Assembly: GCA_016748015.1 (NCBI GenBank)
Contig: JAAOMT010000239.1
Location: forward strand, 322,535-386,534
Origin: Geosiphon pyriformis
Taxonomy: Eukaryota; Glomeromycota; Glomeromycetes; Archaeosporales; Geosiphonaceae
DNA: 64,000 bases
Reading direction: 5' to 3'
The position numbers were made by a program, and so were the translations under genes. Numbering within the stretch: the first letter of the stretch is position 1; every line of letters starts with the position of its first letter. The notes below the pieces were generated by a model that was given only the letters and a program-made list of their open reading frames with translations, was not told where the DNA came from and searched no databases. Shown in pieces: positions 12,911 to 23,137 of this stretch.

Positions 12911-12957
<47 letters not shown>
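12911..12957. repeat. (TTA)n microsatellite
   Basis: About 15 uninterrupted TTA units followed by a poly-T run, in the AT-rich DNA between the two pseudogenes. Confidence 0.95.
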
Positions 12958-13776
12958 TTTTTTTTATTTTTTTTTTTACTATTATTCTTTGTTTTAAAAT
13001 CGGATCACTAACATCAGTAATCAATTATTTAAAATTATGTTTTAATATATATTAATTACATTTTTTTATTTAATTATAATTTTATTAAATACCAAATTTT
13101 TTATTTATTAAAATATTATTTTTCATGTAAATACAAAATAAAAAAAATACTGAATTTTGTGTTTGCAGATAAAAAATTATCATTTTCATAATATATAATA
13201 ATCAATTAAAACTTTCTATTATTTAAAATAATTTTTTTGTTATATGCTGTAAATTAATAAAAATTTAATATTTTTATTAATTTATTTGAATTTTTTATAT
13301 TTAACATTAGATTTTTAGTACATATAAAAAATTTCTTAATTTGATTGTTTAAAGATAAAAAAAAACATAATCTTAAATTTTCTGATATGTTTCATAGTTA
13401 TTCTTAATTAAATTTAGTTTCAAACATTATGTATGTTTCATAGTTATTTTTGTTTATTGAAAAATCAAAAAATTTGATAAAATTGTGTTTTGTTATTGTA
13501 ATTACTTATTATTTCATCAAATATTATATTGAAAAAACACACAAATTATGTTTTGTAAATTTGGTTTATTTGGTTTACTCATTTCATTTGGCAGTTTTTG
13601 TGTGACTATATAAGGTTTAATTCAATTAAAATTTTATAGTTTGAATTTTATGGTTAAAGAAGTAAATATTTAAATTAATTTAGAATAAATACGAACTTCA
13701 ACTTTTAAAATATTATTTTCTAAAAAGCTTTTTCTTATAATATATGTTCAGATTTTTATTTACACATGGAAAAACT

Positions 13777-14866
13777 TGAAATTAAAATGACTCGTTCAAA
13801 AGCTCATGATTACAACCTGTGTTCAGAGTGTTAAAAAAATATTAAAAACAATCGTAAAAACTATTGAAATACAGGTCGTTTCTTGTTTTTTGAAAAATTT
13901 TATCAGAACTTTTTAAGCAGCAATAAAATAGTTGATGAAATAATAAAGATTCCAATCTATATTTCACCTAATGATGAATATAATAGAAAATATAATGGTA
14001 AAATTGTATGTTATGAATGGATTTTATGAGAACATTTAAAGAAAAAGCAACATACATTGATGGATTAATTCATAAAAATAATATAAAACATCATAGTAAA
14101 ATGAAATATAAATGATATGAAGAGCAAGAAGTAGTAATAAAACTTATGAAGGCATAGCAACAAAGTCTTTAAAAAGGTAAATCAATTTATTATATAAATG
14201 TTCAATTATCATTTAAGCATTATATCATTTATTTCATTTTATTTATTTTCATTAACTATTAATTTATTTATTATTTATTATTTATTTTTAATTTTTAATG
14301 GTTAGATATTCAAAGAACTATGTTTATTAATAAGAACGGTGAATATTTGGATTATTTGCTCAACATGGAGACATGCGGAAATATTTATCAACAAATTTTC
14401 ATTCTACGATTTGGAAAGATAAATTAATTATTGCCCCTCGAATAGCTTATGGACTTTTAACAATTCATTTTGCTGGTATGGTTCATCGTAACCTACACTC
14501 AGAATATTGGAGACCTCGGGTGGTGTCAAACTACAAACCATGAAGCAACAGCAACAACAACAGGAAAAGCAACGAAGGGGAAAAAACCATTTGGAATGAT
14601 TTCATACATTACGTCAGATGTTTTAAGAGGAGAAAATTTCATGATATTTATAGTTTTGCCATGATATTATGGGAATTAACAATAGGAAAACCTCTTTTTC
14701 ATGATCGATACCCTAATCTCGAGAACCGTCCTTCTGTTAAACAAGTCGAAAAGAAGTTGAATGAGGTTCAAAAGTTGCCTTGGAATGAGTCTTTCAAATG
14801 AGGGTCTAAAGTTTTTAGAATCAGAAAATTACATGAAAAAACATGTGGAAGGAGACAAAAACTCCA
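13777..14866 (+). pseudogene. Tyrosine-kinase-like (TKL) protein kinase, dead
   Basis: The order of pieces is that of the large Glomeromycotina TKL family. There is an N-terminal Cys motif remnant (AHDYNLCSEC), then NKIVDEIIKIPIYISPNDEY, then CYEWIL before the kinase domain. From about 14300 come pieces of the kinase lobes: HGDMRKYLSTNFHS in one frame, IAYGLLTIHFAGMVHRNLH (the HRD motif has become HRN), KPFGMISYITSDVLRG, and a C-lobe ending ENRPSVKQVEKKLNE. Stops, frameshifts and a missing ATP-binding loop separate them. Mutation of the catalytic Asp in HRD alone would remove activity. The gene is not functional. Confidence 0.8.
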
Positions 14867-14869
14867 ACA

Positions 14870-16140
14870 ATTTTTTTTTTCATTTCATTGTATATTTATA
14901 ATTATATATCACTATTTACTATTTATTTATTTATTTATTCATTTCACCATCTATTATTTCAGATGATTCTTAAGTAAATCTAATCACGATCAGTTATTTA
15001 TAATTTTCAATTCATGAGTATTATAACAGGGTATCTTTTATATAAATTTTAATATATATTTTTAACTTCAAATTGAATTTATTTTATATTCTAGACTAAA
15101 ACTTTAAAATAATTAATCTATTATTATTTTTAACAAAATTACTTTTGTTAATCAATATTTGATTATAGTTAACACTTTACATGTATATTAAATTTTAGAA
15201 TTTATAGTCTTAAAAAATTATAAAAAAATGATGTAAAATATTTATTAAGTTTGAAATTAATTAATCTTTTTCAAATTAGTGTTTTGTCTTGATTTTTGGC
15301 AATTTGAATTCTTATTTATAAAAATTTAAATATTAAAATAATAATTAAAACTATTTTTATGGTAAATTTTTAAAGTAAATTGATTTAATATTAAAATTCA
15401 ATTTAATAAGTTCTGATATAATAATTAGAGATTAAAAAATTTGTCGATTTATATTATATTAATCATTATTTGTATTATCTTCTTCATTCTTATTTATTTT
15501 GTATTTTATTTTATTTTTTTAATTTTTTTTATCAAAAAATTCTCTCTTTCCAATTTAGTTTTCCATAATTTTACTAAATAATAAAAACAAATCAAATTAA
15601 CTTAATATCTAATATAAATTTATTATATTAAAAAAAAATTAAAATTTAATTAGTTATATTAAACTACATGATTAATAATTTTATTTTATTTGATTAAATG
15701 TATCATAAATTTTTTAATTTATTTAAAAAACACTAAAATTTAAAGTAAATTAATTGTTTTTAAGTTTTTATTTTTAGTGTTTTTTTTTAAGTAATTCTTT
15801 TTTTTTTAATTTGTGCTTGTAAACTATTTTACATAAATGTTCTATAAAAAGTATTTATATTAATAATAATAATAATATTGTTAATTTTGTTTTTGTTTTT
15901 TGAATTTCTACTTTTATTAAATATTTATTATGTTTAATTCCAATTTGTAAATATTTAAATCTGTATTTATCTGTAAAATTACTAATTTAATTTTTTATAC
16001 TTTTACAAAGAAAATTTTTTTTTTAAATTATTTATATATGTATTAAAATAATTTGAATAAAATATTAATATTTTATAAAATAACAAACTATTATAATATA
16101 TTTAAATATTAATTTTATTAAAACTACATTATTTTTTGCA
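14870..16140. other. AT-rich intergenic DNA
   Basis: No gene seen. Dominated by A/T tracts, with a short TAA microsatellite near 15862. Confidence 0.7.
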
Positions 16141-16145
16141 CTCTA

Positions 16146-16935
16146 ACTTGTACATAGCTGCTGGTTTTACCAGCAGACCCTCGGCTATTGTATATACTTA
16201 TTTTATGAAGGCTTTGCACTACTAACTGCCAGTTGTTGTTCAGAAGCACTTTTATAATAGACTATATCCAAGTGTGTTGTGCTTATATTGTGGCAATGTG
16301 AAGACATTAGATCATGTGTTCTTTTACAAGATTGATAATTCTGTCCAATGTTAATTGTTAGAATTCTATGTAAACTCTTGGAAGGCAGTTTCTGGTTTCT
16401 CTTATTTTTTTTCAGGCATACTACAACTGTTGTTTTTATGTGTTTTTGACTCTTTTTTGTCTATGGCTTTTTAAAGAGTTTTGTTTTTAATGATTGATTT
16501 CACGAGGTGGTCACTGTTTTTTATAATTCCAAGGTTGCTGGTTTGGAGATTGTCAAATTTGTGTGCTTTCTTAGTCTTGCTTTTAAGAGTAATATCTGGT
16601 CAATTCATGCTAAATATCATGCTTATATGGAGAAAAATGGATTGATTCCCCTTGATGGTTTGGTCCTTATTTTGGTTTCTGGTTTGGTCTTAGAATTGTT
16701 AACTGGAGTGGTCAAATTGCTTGGTATTGCCAATGTTTTTGGTATTCATTTTGGCTTTTGCAAATCTTGTTTTTTTTTTTTAGGCATAAGTAATTCAGTT
16801 TCAGTTCACATAACTGTATAGTATTGTTCTGATCAGCCCAAGTGGCTGGTCATGATTCATGCTTAGTTTAGATTATTTCTTTGATGTATAGCACTAAGTA
16901 GTGTTTGGATCTCACTCGTAAAGCAAATAAAAAAA
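16146..16935 (+). mobile_element. 3' end of a non-LTR (LINE-type) retrotransposon, 5'-truncated and decayed
   Basis: The plus strand encodes the C-terminal tail of a reverse-transcriptase protein. About 16255-16440 has a zinc-finger-like motif (VLCLYCGNVKTLDHVFF, a C-x2-C...H pattern) and continues as VNSWKAVSGFS. After a frameshift, an open frame from 16507 to 16821 carries the conserved end (ETIVKF-like helix, YMEKNGLIPLDG, FGIHFGFCKSCFFF). The C-terminal stop is followed by an untranslated tail and an A-rich end near 16930, as for a LINE inserted by target-primed reverse transcription. The reverse-transcriptase core is missing, at least one stop and one frameshift break the frame, and G has been replaced widely by A/T. 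The family call rests on my memory of similar proteins in arbuscular-mycorrhizal fungi. Confidence 0.6.
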
Positions 16936-16939
16936 AATT

Positions 16940-17755
16940 TATTTTTTATAATAATTAATTATATTTAAAATATACTATTATTTATATATTATTATTATTA
17001 TTTATTAAAAAAAACCAAAATAAATTAAAATTTTAAAAAAAATTTTTTTATTATTAACTTATACTAAAAAACACTAATTAAACTTAACTTAAAAATTATT
17101 ATAAAAATTATTTATTTATTTTAAATATTAAAAATTTTATGTTATTAATTAATTCTAATTAAAATATTTTTTTTTTTAAAAAAAAGAAAAACTTTTTTAT
17201 ATATTTTTAATTAATATATATATATTTAATGTTAAATATGTACAAAGATATTTTATGTAAAACAAAACCTAATTTTAAGTAGAAATATTAGATAAAACAT
17301 ATATATATTGCTAATTTCGTAGTTAAAAAAACTTGATTTAAAGTTAAAAATATTTTGAAAATTTAGACAAATGATAAAACAAATAAGATTATTAAAACTG
17401 CTATATTATTATTAAAGATAATTGTAAAGATAAAACAATGTAAAGCAATTATATAAAATTTATTATTCATATTTAATATATAATAATTAGGGTACTTATA
17501 TTAACATAAAAACAATTTAATTATTAAATAATTATTTTAAACACTTTTTTTATTTATTATATAATAAAAATGTTTAATATCTTTTGTTTATTATATTTTA
17601 TTATAAAATTTGTGTAAATAAATAAATTTATAAAAATTTCTAACAATAAAATGATATATAAAATTCACGATTTCATTTTAATGAATTTTATAATTAGTTT
17701 TTTTGCAAATAATAATTGTTTTAAATAATATATCAAACATTACTAAAAAAAAAAT
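16940..17755. other. AT-rich intergenic DNA
   Basis: No feature seen other than A/T tracts. It ends abruptly at a poly-A run before the more balanced sequence of the orphan ORF. Confidence 0.7.
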
Positions 17756-17811
17756 AGGGTGTCGAAAAGTAGGCCTCGTTTTCTTATTTTGAGGCGAATC
17801 GTGTTAACAAT

Positions 17812-18906
17812 ATGAGGTTACTAATTAATACTTTTACGAAGTATCGTCTGTTCGTTATAAGTGATTCGACCAAGATTACGCAACGGCGACTCACTTGTAA
17901 AGTAACCCAAGCTGAACATCTGACCCCGCCTTCGAGTGAAAGGGTTGTGCCGCAACAAATAACAGTTGATAAGAAGGTTGCTTACATTTCCGAGCAAGGG
18001 ATGAAAAGTTTCCGTTCAGATTTTAAGGACTTCCGAAAGGAAAGGTTAGGGAGGCAGAGAGATTACAACGAAGGGTTTATAAGTCAATTTGACAAATTGA
18101 ACAGGTTAGTGGCGAGTGAGAATCCAACTTTTAAATTCCTTTTTGGATTTACAACTAACTTTTTAGGAATTAGGTTTAAAGAGTATGACTCCGAGAAACC
18201 TTACTCTAGGCATTCGGAGCCTTTCATAGGAAAACCGAGACAGCAAGTACGAAACCAAAAGGCACCGCATTACGGTTGTAAGAGATGCAGGTCTTTAGCT
18301 AATGAATTGGGATTACGTCAGACTGTTAGAAGACAGAGCTTGGTTAGTATTGTATGTGATGCACTAGAGAACTGTGAATTGGATGATTATAATTGTAGTT
18401 ACCATGGAAAAGAGTGCCAGGAGGCGCACCTGCACTATTCTTGGAAGCGCAAAAATTTCACCTGGGCTTGTGAAAAACAACCTGATCATAGAAGAGATCA
18501 TCAACATAACGGACTTTCTAATCTTTTCACAACTATAACAAATACGAAAGACGAAATTCTAATGGAACATAGAAAATCTCTTAGGTTATTAGAGATACAA
18601 AAGAGTAATAAAGAAAGCTCTAGGAAATTTCAAACGCAAGAAGAAAAAAATCCAGAAATGGAAACTTCGTCGAGCAGCACATTTCAATCCTTCAAAGGAC
18701 GTGAGGAACAAGGAAATTTTCAAGGGCCCATACGATCATCGCCCTCAAATAAGAGGAAATTTACATCCTCACATGAGGATGATTCTAGAGGAGTTAAACA
18801 GAGAATGAAAACCGATCAACGACGACCCAAGATTTCTACTTTTATGGAAGACAGAGGGATTATTGATCCTCGGAGTCAAATTAAAAGAAGTCGTTCTTAT
18901 TTATAA
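17812..18906 (+). CDS. Hypothetical 364-aa protein with a Cys/His cluster and a basic, Ser-rich tail
   Basis: Single uninterrupted frame from ATG 17812 to TAA 18904-18906, the longest in the left third of the window. I recognise no family. Residues about 85-130 contain DKLNRLVASENPTFKFLFGF. Residues about 155-225 hold a potential zinc-binding cluster: CKRC, then a C...C...C-x4-H-x3-C...H series ending HYSWKRKNFTWAC. The last 130 residues are hydrophilic, rich in Ser, Lys, Arg and Glu (METSSSSTF, SNKRKF, IKRSRS), with likely nuclear-localisation stretches. No signal peptide or membrane segment is visible. Composition is much more GC-balanced than the flanks. It could be a lineage-specific gene, a gag-like piece of a mobile element or a recently transferred gene. 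An overlapping frame (18863-19150) continues downstream, so a lost frameshift is possible. Confidence 0.5.
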   Translation: MRLLINTFTKYRLFVISDSTKITQRRLTCKVTQAEHLTPPSSERVVPQQITVDKKVAYISEQGMKSFRSDFKDFRKERLGRQRDYNEGFISQFDKLNRLVASENPTFKFLFGFTTNFLGIRFKEYDSEKPYSRHSEPFIGKPRQQVRNQKAPHYGCKRCRSLANELGLRQTVRRQSLVSIVCDALENCELDDYNCSYHGKECQEAHLHYSWKRKNFTWACEKQPDHRRDHQHNGLSNLFTTITNTKDEILMEHRKSLRLLEIQKSNKESSRKFQTQEEKNPEMETSSSSTFQSFKGREEQGNFQGPIRSSPSNKRKFTSSHEDDSRGVKQRMKTDQRRPKISTFMEDRGIIDPRSQIKRSRSYL

Positions 18907-19024
18907 GTACAAAAAGGTATTCCTGATGTGGAAAAATAATTTTTATTCGAATGTTTCATCAATTTTGTTTATTATTTCGATTAGGAGTTGGTTTGATATT
19001 ATGGAAAATAGCATTTTTAGAGGG

Positions 19025-19440
19025 TTAAAGACCAATTACGATACTCCCCCTCAAAACTCCATAGGAGGAAGGCATCATTATAGACTGGAATTTTCGAATA
19101 AACACAGAAGTCGAAGAGAAATCAATCCCACCAGCATGCACCTGATATAAATCAACTGTCTCATCAGAGACTGGAATGGACACACAAGCCGAAATTTGAT
19201 TTGCAATAAGTCTATAAACATTTTTAGTATCTTTATAAAGGTTCTGCATTGAAAGTTGAAACCCAATTTCTAGGAGTTCTCTGCTAAGTTTGTTTCGAAA
19301 GAGAATAAACCATTGACTGATTTTGGCTCTTCGAGTAAAGAGGAGTATTCTGCAATTATGGGTCTTAAATAGCGGGTTTTAAAGCTTCTAATTGCTCAGT
19401 AGTTGGGAAGTTTTGAACTCCTCCAGGATTGCTTTTCAGT
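19025..19440 (-). pseudogene. Possible coding fragment, unrecognised
   Basis: On the minus strand a nearly continuous frame runs from about 19440 to 19025, broken by one or two stops. It reads LRPIIAEYSSLLEEPKSVNG, FETNLAEN, then GFQLSMQNLYKDTKNVYRL, SIPVSDETVDLYQVHAGG and SVFIRKFQSIMMPSSYG. The composition looks protein-like rather than random, but I cannot name a family. It may be a relic, or part of the same locus as the 364-aa ORF on the other strand. Confidence 0.25.
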
Positions 19441-19639
19441 GGCAAGGGCCAAAAGTGTAGTATTTGAGCCATTGAGAATTTGAGACGGATTTTTTTTTAT
19501 AATTTTTGCAAGAAAAATGTATTTATGATATTTATCAACATGTATAATTTATACCAAATGTGATCATGAGATCGTCTATGAAGTGCATTTTTATTTTTTC
19601 ACGTTTTTTTGGATGAATTATTCGAGACCTGCCAAGATT

Positions 19640-20396
19640 ATGGCCTTCCAAACACCCATTTTCAAGACTATTACTAGGTCGACTCGTTCATTTGCAAGGA
19701 GCCCGATTTTAAACAACTCCTTTTACCGCTCTGTAAACACTACCCAAATTACTGAAAAGGCTGGTGCGGTTGGAAAAAACGCCCAGAACTTTGTCTCCAA
19801 AACTGTAAATAAAATTCTTAGTAAGTAGGCCGCCTCAAACCACTTATTGAATCACGGTTTATTTGTTTGAGTTTTAAGATTTCGCAAGACTTTTTTTGAG
19901 ATTGGCAGCTTGAAACCCTTTCACCCCTAAATTAAGTCTTTCTTTGAAGCTCTGGGTCAAAATTACACCAATCAACTATGCTTTCCAAATTTGAAATAAA
20001 AGTTATATTTAATGATTTTATCCCTCTTTAAATTATCAACCAATATCATTTGATTTATAATTGATCCTTTTCTTCTGCATCACCGCCAAAGCCCTCCAAG
20101 AGCCAATCATATATAATTTTAAAGTGGTCAAAGAAACTGCCAAAGAAGTATGGGTAAAAGAAGATCTATCTCCCCCAAACAAAAAGGAATTTGATATCGC
20201 ATGGAGCAATATCGTAAAGCAATATAATTGGTTACGTAATGAATTGCCTAATCTCGATTCGGAAACGTTGAAACGGCTCTTTCTGAAGGAGCCACGTCAA
20301 TATGCGATTTACGCTGTTCGCTCCTTTGAAGTATTTTCACTCTTTGTGGTGGGAGAAATAATTGGCCGCCGCAGTCTCATCGGTTATAAAGTATAG
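19640..20396 (+). CDS. ATP20: Mitochondrial F1Fo-ATP synthase subunit g
   Basis: Two exons, 19640-19820 and 20092-20396, joined at a GTAAGT donor and an AAAG acceptor, give 161 residues. The N-terminus (MAFQTPIFKTITRSTRSF) is rich in Arg and Ser with no acid, a typical matrix-targeting presequence. An in-frame ATG 57 bases upstream is less likely because the presequence fits the second one. The second exon carries the subunit-g domain: a central helix (LQEPIIYNFKVVKETAKEVW) and a C-terminal membrane segment ending FVVGEIIGRRSLIGYKV, the conserved GEIIGRRxLxGY motif of PF04718. Subunit g sits in the inner-membrane Fo stalk with subunit e and is needed for ATP synthase dimerisation and cristae shape. 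It converges with COX14 downstream. Confidence 0.9.
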
Positions 20397-20967
20397 TGTG
20401 TTGCTAAATATTGAGGGGTTTTGGTGAGTGATGAGAAATTTGGTTTTACTTAATTTCAGAGTTATCTTGCTTCATTATAATTCTTTGTTTTCTGCATTGA
20501 TTTGAAACTAAAAACACTAGAATCCTATTTAGAATAGATCAAAATGAAAATATTTGGATTGAGTAAATATACAATTGATTTTCTTTTTATCCAATAGGAA
20601 TTAAATTAATTGGACTTTGATATCTTGGATATTTATAACTTTATATTTACTTCTTGGATGATATATTCATTTTTCAACTGTATTAAGTGGATGAATCTAT
20701 CTAGCTAATCTTTTATTACTCACCTCACTACTAAGGGACATCCAATCTTCCAGCAAATAATTGATAATCAAATCCAGAAGGTTGAAGCAAAACCAGAAGT
20801 TAGTATTTGAATAGATATCACCAGCTTCACAACGACGATTCTGATTTCCCTTCAATATTAGGCATCTTTGGGGTTCGCCTTTGAATGTCGCTTCCCTAAA
20901 ATAATCATACAAACGAAAAAAGATCAAAATAGCTGTATTTGAACAATCAAGGAATAATTTCTAAAAA
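20397..20967. other. Intergenic, convergent 3' ends of ATP20 and COX14
   Basis: About 570 bp between two convergent stops. A 76-codon minus frame at 20697-20927 (GEPQRCLILKGNQNRRCEAG) has no recognisable similarity and I do not call it a gene. Confidence 0.5.
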
Positions 20968-21254
20968 TTATAATACCAGTGGTTTTAACTTTTTGCGCTC
21001 TATTCGCTCACGCAATAATACAGTGCCACCGAAAGCGGTCCAAACTTCGAAAAAGTTGTTTTCAACAAGACAGAAATAATGTCAAAATGATATATTATAT
21101 TTGTCTCGACTATCTTCGTGGATTTTGGTTATTGATCTCGAAAAAAAAGAACATGTACATTATTTGTCAGTGCATTAACCCTACCAGTGAGTCCAACGAG
21201 TGCCAGCACTAAAGTTCGGTGTGCAATGTCTGCAGCTTTTGAAGCAACTGCCAT
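20968..21254 (-). CDS. COX14: Cytochrome c oxidase assembly protein Cox14
   Basis: A very small spliced gene. Exon 1 is 21254-21185 and exon 2 is 21044-20968 (minus strand); the intron starts GTAGGG and ends CGAAG, and the joined frame is 147 bp or 48 residues. The protein starts MAVASKAADIAHRTLVLALV and ends VLLRERIERKKLKPLVL: a short N-terminus with the 'K.AD..HR.TVL' signature, one membrane span and a basic tail, exactly the plan of fungal Cox14. In yeast Cox14 is an inner-membrane protein that couples COX1 mRNA translation by Mss51 to assembly of complex IV. The start codon is only 131 bp from the divergent CFD1 start. Confidence 0.85.
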
Positions 21255-21385
21255 TATAAATTTTTCAGAAGTCAACACAAAAGGAATGTGCAAACTCAAA
21301 AGCTTGAAATCGAAGTTACTCACGATTTAAGGATCAACAAGATGCTTCCTACCAATCTGAAATTATCGATTATTTTTTGACTCAT
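21255..21385. promoter_or_regulatory. Shared divergent promoter of COX14 and CFD1
   Basis: The 131 bp between the two divergent start codons must contain both 5' leaders and both promoters, or one bidirectional promoter. No TATA box or named operator stands out. The CFD1 frame is open back to a TGA at 21305-21307 but has no earlier ATG, so 21386 is the first possible ATG. Confidence 0.5.
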
Positions 21386-22711
21386 ATGGCAGACATTTCT
21401 TCCGCGAACTCTAGTATAGTTTCTAACCTTGCTGATGTAAGACATGTTTTACTCGTGTTATCAGGTAAAGGCGGTGTTGGGAAAAGCTCAGTATCAATAC
21501 AATTAGCTTTATGTCTCGTAAAGGCTGGTTACAAAGTCGGTGTTCTGGACATTGATTTGACTGGTCCAAGCATACCTCGAATGTTCGGTTTGGAAGGGAA
21601 ACAGGTGCATCAAGCGTCTACAGGGTAAGTTAATTTTGAAAAAACCTTTCGAATTTTTTTTCGGAGAGCAAATTAAAATTGAGAAATTCCCCAACAATTT
21701 AAAACTTTATAATTCAGTTGGGTACCTGTTTTTATGGATGATAGCCAGAGATTATGTTGCATGTCAATCGGATTTTTGTTACAGAACAAGAATGATTCGG
21801 TTGTTTGGCGTGGACCAAAAAAAAATGGTTAATATCTTCTTTAAAGGTTTGTTAAGACTTTTTATCTGGTTTTTCTGCTCATTCAATTATTATTTGTTTA
21901 GCGATGATACGGCAATTCTTATCTGATGTTTTTTGGGGTGAATTAGACTATTTAGTAATTGATACACCACCGGGTTAGTAATTTATTCGTTAGTGAATTG
22001 TTTATAGGCATTATATTTAGACCCTCTATTTCGAATGAATATATTTCTTTTACACTGTAGGGACTTCTGACGAGCACATATCAATAACTGAATACCTAAA
22101 AGATCTCAATCCGGATGGAGCAGTCATGGTTACTACACCACAGGTAAATTCTATTATCTTGAGCCAATTTCATAAATTCACGCCTAAATTATCTACCACT
22201 CCGTTATTTAGGCCGTGGCATTAGCTGACGTGCGTAAAGAACTCAACTTTTGCAAAAAAGTAAAATTACCGGTCTTGGGGGTAATTGAGAATATGAGCGG
22301 CTTTATATGTCCACATTGTGAGGTATGGATCAGGATTTTTTTAGCATTCGTATTTTGAACTTGGTGAATGAAATTTGTTATATATCTCGACAGGAATGTA
22401 CCAATTTGTTTTCAACCGGTGGCGGTGAAGCAATGGCACAAGAATTCAAAGTAGACTTTTTGGGTAAGATTTTTATAATAAAATGATTGTTCCAAACTTT
22501 TCTAACGCGAGCATTTATTTCTCCATCAACAGGCCGCGTTCCGATTGACCCAGCCTTTAATTTAATAATAGAACAGCAAAATCAACAAGGAATAGTTTCA
22601 AAATCCTCAGATAGTACAAATGAGAATACTCTTATTAAGAAATATGCAGAATCAAATCTATTCAAAGTTTTTACACAGATTACTGAGAAGATAGTTTCAA
22701 AGGTGACGTGA
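21386..22711 (+). CDS. CFD1: Cytosolic Fe-S cluster assembly P-loop NTPase, CFD1/NUBP2
   Basis: Seven exons: 21386-21624, 21718-21827, 21902-21973, 22061-22143, 22212-22322, 22394-22463 and 22533-22711, giving 287 residues. The deviant Walker A loop is [12 protein letters not shown] (residues about 30-41). [13 protein letters not shown] is the switch I/A' region, [15 protein letters not shown] the Walker B region, and [20 protein letters not shown] carries the CPHC pair that binds the bridging 4Fe-4S cluster. The N-terminal four-Cys ferredoxin-like motif of NBP35/NUBP1 is absent, so this is the CFD1/NUBP2 branch of the Mrp/NBP35 family. CFD1 pairs with NBP35 as the scaffold of the cytosolic iron-sulfur assembly (CIA) pathway, which depends on the ATM1 transporter also encoded in this window. 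Confidence 0.95.
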
Positions 22712-23137
22712 TCACTAGAAAATGAAATTCGGATCGCTATCCTTTTCGCCATACAAGGAAGCCTGCCATTCGTTTATTGTCACATAATTTTTTATTTTCT
22801 TTTAATATATTAATCTTTTAAAAAGGCTTTTAATTCAAAAAAGCAAGAACATCTTTTTCGATTTTCAAGTATTCTTGATATAACTGTAACTGACCAACTT
22901 TTTTTGCTATTGAATTAATTTCAAGCAGGAATTGTATTCTTTTGGGTTGCTATTTGTGCTTAGTATTATAACTATAAAGTTTTAAGTCTAGTTTAAATTC
23001 TAAAAGAATGTAGAAAAATTTATAACCAGCTTAATATTGAATAAGTTGTAAATTTTTGAAATTATATGAAAATAATATTTTTTTTTAGTGCGCTAAGTGC
23101 GATCCAACTACCATCTATGGAAATGCAACAAGGAATA
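22712..23137. other. Intergenic, 3' side of CFD1
   Basis: AT-rich DNA between the CFD1 stop and the left inverted repeat of the transposon relic. Nothing else seen. Confidence 0.5.

Noticed and set aside
17768-19840. Short similarity between AGTAGGCCTCG...GAGGCG near 17768 and AGTAGGCCGCCTC near 19824, considered as element ends
   Set aside because: Only about ten bases match, and the second lies at the ATP20 splice donor, so chance is more likely.
20697-20927. 76-codon minus frame between ATP20 and COX14
   Set aside because: No similarity, no support for exons, and it lies in the 3' flank of both convergent genes.
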